NCBI GenBank assembly: GCA_030765065.1
Contig: CM060990.1
Location: forward strand, 499,338,190 to 499,402,189
Reading direction: 5' to 3'
Length of the DNA stretch: 64,000 bases
From: Deroplatys truncata
Lineage: Eukaryota; Arthropoda; Insecta; Mantodea; Mantidae
Part shown: positions 56,450-64,000 of the stretch, piece by piece
Layout: the number at the start of each line of letters is the position of its first letter
Position numbering within the stretch: the stretch's first letter is position 1
Translations under genes and position numbers: made by a program
Notes under the pieces: generated by a model
Seen by the model: only the letters and a program-made list of their open reading frames with translations
Told to the model about the DNA's origin: nothing
Databases searched by the model: none

Positions 56450-57310
56450 CTGGAATGGAATAGGATGTGTGAAGGAGGGGACTCGATCCCGATCCAGTGA
56501 ATGAGGATATTGTGCTTGTACCCTCGAGGGGGCGCCCCGGGAGGGAGGGACCAGTTGAGAGACACCGGGCGACCGGAACCAAGAGTGACGGCACAGTAAT
56601 GACAAGGTTCCTAAAGTTTCCAGATTGAGACGCCCCGACAGTCGGGCAGGCAAACCGGGCACCCCACCTCACACAGAGGGTCCAACGCCCCCAAGAGTCG
56701 GTCCGTATACCCCAGCAACTAGCAGAAGACCGAGAGACGGATAAGGTTCAACAGAGAGCACCCTTTTTCCTGCCACGCCGCACGGTATACCATCGCCGAC
56801 ACTTCCAACCCTGAAACAGACTAACGGGGTTAAGGATGAATGAAATGAGGAATGGAACGGTATTCGGGGGCTGAGAGAAACCACATCAGCTTTCGCCTGA
56901 CAACCAGGTAAAACTCCCGAAAAAAATCCGTGGGTCAGAGTTGGCGGCCGCCGGAAAGCGAGTCGTCCTCTGTGGATTGGTGGTGCCGTCTAGCCTCTGG
57001 TTCTCGAGGTCGCGGGTTCATGCCCGGCGGAGGGCGATGGGCGTAAAAATCCTTAGCATGGCTTCCTTCGGTAGGGAAGTAAAGCCGGTGGTCCCATGTC
57101 GTAGATTTACGGCACGTAAAAGAACCTCAAGCCTGATCAGAGGCCTCTGAGCAAAAGTTCCGGTCTTTCACGCCCAATATAGAATGGGACGCTAAGGACC
57201 ATAGTAGTTAAAGAGCGTCCATAAATAAAACTCAATTTTGCCGAGAAGCGAACTAGGGATCTCCCGAATGCGAGTCGCACGCGTTAACGCGGCGCCATCT
57301 AGATGGAAAC
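56450..57310 (-). repeat. SINE-2 copy a, GC-rich tRNA-derived repeat, interrupted by SINE-1
   Basis: Minus strand. The tRNA-like head at about 57254-57298 includes TCGCATTCGGGAGATCCC, with an A-box-like region before it. The body is unusually GC-rich for the window and shared with 58665-59205 (for example CACCGGGCGACCGGAACC and CGCCGACACTTCCAACCC as read on plus). SINE-1 copy d sits between head and body. About 550 bp without the insert. Confidence 0.75.
56962..57239 (+). repeat. SINE-1 copy d, full length, inside SINE-2a
   Basis: Full 278-bp copy with the head TCGTCCTCTGTGG, B-box GGTCGCGGGTTCATGCCC, body, and the tail AAATAAAACTCAATTTT. The flanking duplication is GCCGGAAAGCGA (56950-56961) and GCCGAGAAGCGA (57240-57251), so it inserted by target-primed retrotransposition. 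Confidence 0.93.
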
Positions 57311-57399
57311 TGGAAGATTCGTAGTTCAAATCTCGGCTATGCCATTGAATTTTTCAATCGGATTCTATCTCTCCAACCTTGTCCTACACACGACTTGAG

Positions 57400-58650
57400 T
57401 GAAAGAGTCTTCTGTTAATTGAGATGAACTGTCATTACAAACTTCGTTGCAAGTATCAGAAGAATGCAGTAGCTAAAACGATAGTCAGATTTTTATGTGC
57501 TGTCTTTGAAACTCCACGCTCTTTACATTAGGTACCACGAGAACAATCTAACGTGATGCATTCGCATAGCTTTTTCTTTTCACCATTATACAAATTATTT
57601 TTTCTGTCTACTTCTTATAATCCAGATAAACTTCCAATTCACATTTAGCCCATCTCTGTGTGTAGGGATCTGCCTCGCATTCAAGAGGTCCCGAGTTCAA
57701 ATCAGAGTGAGTTACCTGGATAGTGTTTTTCCAGGTTTTCCTCTTATCCTGAGAGGACGAATGTTAGATAACTATTAAGCACTAGGAACCTCGGGCCCCT
57801 TTGAGCATCAATTTAACCATTTCGTTCATTCACCGCCTGTAATGGGCTGCCCGATTAAAGTTCACCTTTACACATTTCGTTGCAGTATATGTAGATAAAG
57901 CGATAGTCACATTTTCAAAAAGCATGTCACTACGCAATGCTTTGAATTTCCATGCTGTTTGTATGACCGCGACAAAAAACAAAACGAATAGTGGCTTCTC
58001 AATTACAAAAAGTATTCAAACCAATAACAAAAAGTATCTGGGAAATAGTTAATCTTATAAAATATATACATGACAAACTGCTTTCTTTTCTTGTGTAGCA
58101 AAACTTTGTCCATCTTTTACAGTTTACCAGTTATACAAAAGTCATTCAGAATGAAGAAGGCTTGGGAGGCTCTTCTCAGAAAACTCAAAATAAATATTTA
58201 GTTTGTCATGAAAAATCCTAAACAGAGAGTATTTTAATTAAACTCGTTAGAGCCATTTTTGAGAAAATAACAAATTTCGAAAATTTTTCCACGTAAAGGG
58301 TTGTTCGGGGTGGGAGAGATTTTCTCAAAAATCTTTGTGTCACGTCTTTGAAAGATGCTGAACTTAAATATCAGGTTTGGTATTTAACCGACTTTTCGTT
58401 TTGGAGTTATGTTGTTCACAGACACACAGGCATATGGAGCTTTTGCTATAAAATATTATGTGTTGCATTCTTATGACTTTCTCTACTCACTCTTCTACAC
58501 ACCATTCTTACAAATCTTATTCTTGCATCTGCTTTATGTTAATACAGATAAAACTTCATCACTTATTTACACAATTCGTTGTAGGTATAAGCAGAACATA
58601 TTAAGCCAAAGCGATAGCCAAACCCCTCAAAGCTGATCGCTATGTGCTAG
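57400..58650 (+). repeat. RepX copies b, tandem, ~710-bp period
   Basis: The section with CGATAGTCA recurs at about 57482, 57900 and 58611 (CGATAGCCA). The last two are 711 bases apart. The first interval is shorter even after removing SINE-3, so that unit has a deletion. One full unit (57900-58611) includes the GGGGTGGGAGAGATTTTCTC part shared with copies a and c. Confidence 0.7.
57647..57860 (+). repeat. SINE-3, tRNA-derived, single copy
   Basis: Head GTAGGGATCTGCCTCGCATT (A-box-like) and GGTCCCGAGTTCAAATCAG (B-box). The body contains CCAGGTTTTCCTC and a GCCTGTAATGGGCTGC end. The flanking duplication TTCACATTT (57638-57646) and TTCACCTTT (57861-57869) marks a retroposition into RepX. Confidence 0.8.
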
Positions 58651-58664
58651 CTTTGGTTTGATTG

Positions 58665-59205
58665 GCAACGGAGGGGGCTCGGCACTGATTCACATAGTGG
58701 ACATTGTACCTACGCCCCACAAAGGGGCGCCTCCGGGAGGAAGGATGATGCGAGAGGAGACACCGGGCGACCGGAACCAGGAGTGACGGCATAGAAATGG
58801 CAGGATCCCTAAGTTTTCAGATAGACTCCCGTCATACGGACAGGCAGACCGGGGAACCCACTCCGCACAGAAAGGGTCCGACGCCTCTCAAGGGGGTTAG
58901 GATATCCCGATAGCCAGCCGAAAGCCGAGGGACGAAGACAGTCACAAAGAGCAGCCGTTTCCCCTTCCACACTGCACCGAAACACCGTCGCCGACACTTC
59001 CAACCCTGAAAGAGACCAACGGATGAAAGATGAAGGGAAATGAGAATGGAGATGAAATCGAGGGACAGGAAATCGGGGATGTGAGAATCCTTCCCAGCAT
59101 TCGCCTGGCGACCGGGGAAATACCCCCGAAAATAATCATGGATCAGGAAGATCGGGCAGAGGAATCGAACCCACGACCTCCCGAATGCGAGCCAAATACA
59201 TGATA
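58665..59205 (-). repeat. SINE-2 copy b
   Basis: Minus strand, about 540 bp. The tRNA-like head at the right reads GGCTCGCATTCGGGAGGTCG then GGGTTCGATTCC (strong B-box) near 59165-59195. The body matches copy a. It splits RepX near a GATAGCTTTG-like site, since RepX continues on both sides. Confidence 0.8.
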
Positions 59206-59705
59206 GCTTTGAAATTCTGTTCTCTTTGTATGAACACCGGAAAGAAAGAAACAAAAACAATAGCTATTTGCAGTCGAGAGAAGTATTAAGTATTTGAAAA
59301 TTCAAATTAATAACAAAGAATGTTTCAGAATAGGTAAAATATAAAAATGTTATTTGACATAAAAATAAAAATGTTATTTGATATAAATTTTGTGCTCTAA
59401 CAAGATCACATTTGTTGTGCAGTAAGATTTTGTCTCTCTCTTACGATTTACTAATTATCAAAAGTCATTGACAATAAAGACGAATTTAGAGACTATTCCT
59501 AGAAAATTAAAGATATACATTTTATTTATCATGAAAATAGCTTAAACATATGTATATAAATCAAAGCCTATAGAGCCATTTTTGAAAGAATAAAAAATTT
59601 CGAAACATTGCAGACGTTAAAGGTAGTTTGGAGTGGGGGATTCTCTTAAAATCTTCGTTTCGCATTCTTGGAAGAAGTTGAACTTAAGCACTAAGTTTGG
59701 TTTTT
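59206..59705 (+). repeat. RepX copy c, partial unit
   Basis: Continues RepX after SINE-2b: TTTGAAATTCTGTTCTCTTT, then TTGTTGTGCAGTAAGATTTTG near 59415, TTGGAGTGGGGGATTCTC near 59630, and a TTTGGTTTTTAACC end. It then meets the right half of MLE-C2. Confidence 0.65.
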
Positions 59706-59732
59706 AACCAACCTTTTGTTTTTGTTCTACGG

Positions 59733-59860
59733 GCACTCATACGTGAAGAATGCAGACAGATTACACCGCGCATGTTACAACATGCAAGAAGGTCTCTCCG
59801 GCAACGTACACAAATATGCATTGATGAAGTGGTCGTCATTTTGAATATTTGCTTCGTTGA
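59733..59860 (+). pseudogene. MLE-C transposase C-terminal stub (MLE-C2)
   Basis: LIREECRQITPRMLQHARR then QRTQICIDEVV. The GG-H-FEH ending is frameshifted. It is the partner of the stub at 38621-38760 and lies on the same strand as the N-terminal domain at 55010-55385. Confidence 0.72.
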
Positions 59861-60549
59861 TGAAATCCACGCTCCTTAACAATTTATTATTCTGTTTACC
59901 CGTGAACTTAGCACATTTACAACTCCTTTGTCAGTAGAAGTAAAACATAAGGTTTAAACATGAAATAAAAATTGTTAGATTTAATAGCGTCAACATACGC
60001 CCAAAAGAATGAAAGCTAACTACGTAACACGATTTACAACACCAGATATGGTACGGATTATTAGGATAAACATGATCCACATATATTATCTGATTGTAAT
60101 TCTTGTGTCTTTGGCTTACAGGAGAGTCAATAACAAATATAAATAAGTATACTAAAACATAAATTAAACACAAGGAGAAAAAAAAGAACCAAAACAATTT
60201 GTAGATTCGAATCTCCGAAGCTAACCGTTGCTTTACCACATTCTATCAGCTAACCCACTCGGCCAGAACCCACATATTCTACCTTGTTCTTTGGGAGAAC
60301 ATTTCTGTATCTCCTTGTAAGCATTATATCCATGAAGAGCCGTCTTTTTTAAGAACTTTCGCTGCTCCTTGGCTCATTCAGACCTTTAATCATTAATGGT
60401 GGTTGCATATGGTACCGAATAGAAGGGCAGAGCTACACTAACAGTTTGTTTGCTCTAAAAGGGTCAGTGTTTTCACATTAGACTATAAAATACGGGTTGC
60501 ATATATACGAATACTCAGGGGCAGCTGACTCACCTGGTGTATATATATA

Positions 60550-62344
60550 CAGGAAGTTGGGATGTTTCTGCGACCTTGTTACAAACTTTCAGGGATGATT
60601 TAGAATGGTGGATGTACCAATTTGACATAGGAAAACCTGGTCGGGAAAAGTATCCATTACAAGTTAACACACCAGATCTGTTTTGGAATTATTTATTATC
60701 ATGGAATAACAATTATACAGTATGTGTTGTTGAAGCATATATTTCATAAGATGTGTTCAAAATGACGTCCCTCAGCATTAACACAGGCCTGACGACATCT
60801 CAAGAGGTTCCGTCGCATCTGATCGAAGATCCCTGGAGTCATGTAAGGGATATCACAGACAACTTGGATTCTTGCAACAACATCCTCTGCAGTCTCTAGA
60901 GGTGTCTCATACATCAGAGATTTCACATGTTCCCACAAGTAAAAATAAAATGGGAATAAATCAGGTGAACGAGCTGGCCACGTAACACGACCTCCTCTTC
61001 CTATCCACTTTTATGGGAAGGTTACATTAAGATAGTCACGTGCACATGTTTGAAGTGAGGGGGGCCCCTTTATGTTGGAACCACATGTGTTGTTTGACAA
61101 GTGGAACACCTAAAAACCCAGGGAGCATGTCTCTCAGAAACACAGTGTACACTGCACCAGTTAAGTGAGTTGGAAGAAGATATGGATCTATTATGTAATC
61201 ATTAACTATGTATAGCCATACATTCACTGCAAGTCTGTGTTGATGGTCTCTCACAACTGTAGCATAAGGATTCTCATCGGTCCATATGTGACTATTTCAG
61301 CTATTTAGTACTCCATCCCTTGTGAAAGAGGACTCATCACTGAAAAGCACACTAACCGGAAGGTGGGGCTCAACTAACTGTGTTGCAATAACCATTGGCT
61401 GAATAAGATGTGCAGTTCAAAGTCCACAGGATGCAAAACATGAACTTTCTGTGGTTGGAAGGGATGCAGCTGCTGTTCCCATAGTATCCACTAAACAGAA
61501 CTCGGACTCATGACACCCATTTCATGTGCAAGTTCTTGAATACCTGTTGTAGGTTCCTCACACGATCCAGCACAACTTCCTTCATGTTGGTGTTTGTACT
61601 GTTCATCTGCTCCTTGCTCACAGAGTTGCAGTGTCAATTGCCCTGTTTCCTGCTATTGTTGGAAAAGTCTGAAACATTGTGTGAGCTGCATGTTCCCTTC
61701 ACGGATATTGAGCCCATACAATTGTTCTGCTTCTTGACCATTTTGATTTGCTTTGTCCATAAACAAACACCATTACCTGCTAGTTCCATAACTGTGTACC
61801 TCTCTATTTCACTAAGTAGGTTGACCAAGTGAATGCTCAACATGTAAACACAACCTGCATTACAAGCACTCATACATCAATACCAACCACATTCTAGTGC
61901 ACTTCATGCCTGCTCTTGAATCCACAGAGTTAATTTTCTCAACTTCTCTTATTTACGCTGGAACCTACAAAGTACAAACAACAGTTTTGTGTATTAACTC
62001 GCAATGGAGATATTTCTGGATCAGGATTCCTTATCTCACATGGATCCATTTACCATTCTGCAATATGCCTGAAAGTTTGTAAGACGGTCACAAAAACCTC
62101 TTGTGACATCAGTCCTGTATTGATGCTGAGGGATGTTGTTTTGAACACCCTTACAAAACATATGGATTTACCAACTTTATACTATATTATTGTTATTCCA
62201 CATTAATAAATAATCTCAAAATGGATTTGGTATATTAACTTGTAACTGGCAGATTTCCAGACCAGGGTTTCCTATGTGAAATGGATCCATCTACCATCTT
62301 AAATCATCCCTGTAAATTTGTAACAAGGTCACAGAAACATCCTG
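60550..62344. mobile_element. Mariner-like element MLE-D, 1795 bp with ~250-bp inverted ends
   Basis: Left CAGGAAGTTGGGATGTTTCT and right (read inward) CAGGATGTTTCTGTGACCTT open long imperfect inverted repeats, about 60550-60805 against 62085-62344. TA lies on both sides (60548-60549, 62345-62346). The left inverted repeat runs into the transposase C-terminal codons. A further direct copy of the right end lies at about 61965-62095. Confidence 0.88.
60747..61640 (-). pseudogene. Mariner-like transposase of MLE-D
   Basis: Minus strand: EEPTTGIQELAHEMGVMSPS (helix-turn-helix part, about 61560), SQWLLQHS near 61400, then VLFSDESSFTRDGV-like text near 61350 across a frameshift (first Asp). RDHQHRLAVNVWLYIVNDY lies near 61250-61190, AVYTVFLRDMLPGF near 61140, and HMWFQHKGAPL near 61080 (second Asp changed to Lys). 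The segment with the SPDL third-Asp block near 60980 is out of frame. VKSLMYETPLETAEDVVARI and ACVNAEGRHFEHIL end it. The Asp-to-Lys change makes it inactive. Confidence 0.85.
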
Positions 62345-62346
62345 TA

Positions 62347-62727
62347 TATGTGATATTTTAGTTTATATTAAACAGAATGCACATACCTATACAAAATGAA
62401 ATGATATACACACATACCAAACAAGAAACAGTAATAAAACAGAAATCCCTTATCACAGACTACACAAAACAGCTAAATATTACAGCATCATAGGAATGCA
62501 ACTATGTAATAGTTTTGCCATTGAAATAACAAATTATAGCATTATTAGATTCAAAGCTAAAATTTATGAATGGCTATTAAAACATGCATTATACAGTCTA
62601 TAGGAATTCAAAGATGAAATGTATAATATCTCCTGTGCATAGTTTTTAAGCCAACAATTTAAGCTGTTCTTAGGATATAAAACAAAGTGTATTGTAATGT
62701 TATGTAATTACCTAATGACTGATATTA

Positions 62728-62728
<1 letters not shown>
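62347..62728. other. Unassigned AT-rich DNA
   Basis: No coding or repeat signal seen. Confidence 0.5.
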
Positions 62729-62910
<182 letters not shown>

Positions 62911-63280
62911 TGTGTATTTGTTTGTTTATTTGCTTTTGTGAATTTGATATGTAACACATTAAGAACCTTACAATTACACCAGAATTGGAAAGATTTATTG
63001 CTTTATAAATGGCATTTACTTAGTAAAATAACATTCATAGTAAATTGTATATTCTTTGTTACTTTGTTGTTATTTACTTCAAAGTCCATATATTTCTCCA
63101 TATGGACTCACAATTCACTGCATCTACTAATTGGTACAAATCATGGCGCCAATTACTGTAGAGTTAATAATCTCTATTTAAATATTACAATTGAACCTTA
63201 CATAAAAACAGGAAGTAAAGAACTAACCTATGTCCTTTGGTAATCCTTCTATTCAATTATATTTCCAGAAATTAAGCTTA
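62911..63280. other. Unassigned DNA
   Basis: A 101-codon plus frame (62938-63243) with hydrophobic stretches but no homology I can name. It may be eroded LINE sequence upstream of the RT piece. Confidence 0.35.
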
Positions 63281-63284
63281 ATTA

Positions 63285-63830
63285 TGTCACATCAATTGAG
63301 GTAGTAAAGCTCACCCAAGCACTTAAATCAAATTACTCAGCAGGATTTGATAAAATTTTCAATAAGGCACTGAAAGGTTGTTCACGACGATAAGTAAACC
63401 ATTGTATCAATTATGTAATGAATCCTTAAAAACTGGAATAATTACAAAAGAATAAAACATGCTGTTGTTAATCCATCGTTTAAGAAGGGAGATGAACACA
63501 GACCAAAAGCCTGTTCCACAACAAAAGTGAAACAGTGTGCTATATATGTAACGAGTCCTTATAACTGGAATCTTTGCAAAAGACTTACATATACTATTGT
63601 TAATATATTGATTGAGAAGGGCAATGAACACAGTGCTTCAAATTACATGCCTATGTCACATCTTCCAACTTTCTCAGACTGTTGAAAAGATAATGTTGGT
63701 TATATAAATGTCTTGAACATCAACACACCCTGGCTAAAGAACAGCTTGGATTCAGTAAAGGCATATAAATGGAAAATGCAGCTTATATGCTTAGAAATCA
63801 ATTCCTGTCAGAACTAAACAACTAAATACA
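63285..63830 (+). pseudogene. LINE reverse transcriptase fragment with internal duplication
   Basis: Plus strand: YVTSIEVVKLTQALKSNYSA near 63285 and GFDKIFNKALKGC (RT start, GxD-I box), then LYQLCNESLKTGIITK near 63405 and AVVNPSFKKGDEHR (the VIP-FKKGD box). A second, diverged copy of this last stretch (about 63540-63635) follows. Then SNYMPMSHLPTFS (about 63640) and EKIMLV appear, and KEQLGFSKG (the QFGFRKG box) comes after frame changes. The FxDxxKAFD and YxDD boxes would lie beyond 63830 and are not seen. Confidence 0.7.
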
Positions 63831-64000
63831 TTTAGGCGGTATATTTCCTACACCTCCATGTCAGTTGCTGTTTTGCCTTTAATTACATAGGCCTGCAAAT
63901 TTAAAATATTTTTCTGTAGCACAGGGTTAAACAGGTCTTTAAACCTAATTTTGTTATGCTGAATTCAAATCCCCTTTCCATTTTTTCATATCATGTACCG

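Larger units (their letters stand above)
53984..60539. mobile_element. Mariner-like element MLE-C2, stretched by nested repeats
   Basis: The ends TACCAGGTGAATCAGCTGCC (left) and ACCAGGTGAGTCAGCTGCCC (right, read inward), with TA on both sides, match MLE-C1. The left 850 bases match 38780-39587 reversed and the right 800 match 37940-38760 reversed, so MLE-C1 and MLE-C2 are inverted copies. Between the halves are an N-terminal transposase region and about 4.3 kb of other repeats, where the transposase core should be. Confidence 0.8.

Noticed and set aside
56427-56884. Overlapping Pro/Ser/Arg-rich frames on the minus strand
   Set aside because: They fall in GC-rich SINE-2, and stop codons are scarce there only because of base composition.

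Overview
This is an AT-rich animal genome window, most likely from an insect. I see no conserved host gene in it. Essentially every recognisable coding signal is a decayed transposable element: mariner-like, hAT, piggyBac, Tigger/pogo, Ty1/copia, Gypsy, Penelope-like (PLE), R1-clade LINE and CR1/jockey-like LINE. The insect assignment rests on the mix of families, above all the many mariner-like lineages, R1-type LINE pieces and tRNA-derived SINEs. It is an inference. The window reads as intergenic or deep intronic DNA in a repeat-rich genome.

Layout, 1-8.9 kb: hAT remains, then a tRNA-derived SINE (SINE-1) interrupted at a TA by a complete 1.3-kb mariner (MLE-1). After it come an R1-like LINE endonuclease piece, a BED finger, a Gypsy gag with zinc knuckle and a mariner tail. 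8.9-19.4 kb: a four-layer nest. An R1-clade RNase H domain is split by a two-ORF LINE (LINE-A, whose ORF1 has an SGNH-esterase domain). LINE-A is itself split by a 1.3-kb mariner (MLE-2) and by a 5'-truncated LINE (LINE-B). 19.4-25.7 kb: piggyBac and hAT pieces, mostly unassigned DNA and one SINE-1. 26.3-30.2 kb: a tandem array of alternating ~173- and ~124-bp units, broken by a 2.85-kb hAT (hAT-I) whose transposase keeps several GT-AG introns.

30.8-35.7 kb: a pile of Penelope-like fragments in both orientations, a LINE RT piece, a 5S-rRNA-like SINE head and one monomer of a ~710-bp repeat (RepX). 35.7-45.0 kb: a Tigger/pogo element stretched to 9.35 kb by a SINE-1 copy, a mariner (MLE-C1) and a copia element that itself carries an internally deleted piggyBac. 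45.3-46.7 kb: mariner MLE-F with an (AAT)n tract. 48.5-54.0 kb: LINE endonuclease, a second full-span piggyBac, and mariner MLE-E with a detached copy of its 5' end. 54.0-60.5 kb: MLE-C2, a longer relative of MLE-C1, stretched by SINE-1, SINE-2, SINE-3 and RepX. 60.55-62.3 kb: mariner MLE-D with ~250-bp inverted ends. 62.3-64 kb: an (AAT)n microsatellite and a LINE RT fragment.

Nothing here looks like a working pathway or operon. The biological content is the order of insertion events, which can be read from intact target-site duplications and terminal repeats. All translations, alignments and family calls were made by eye.
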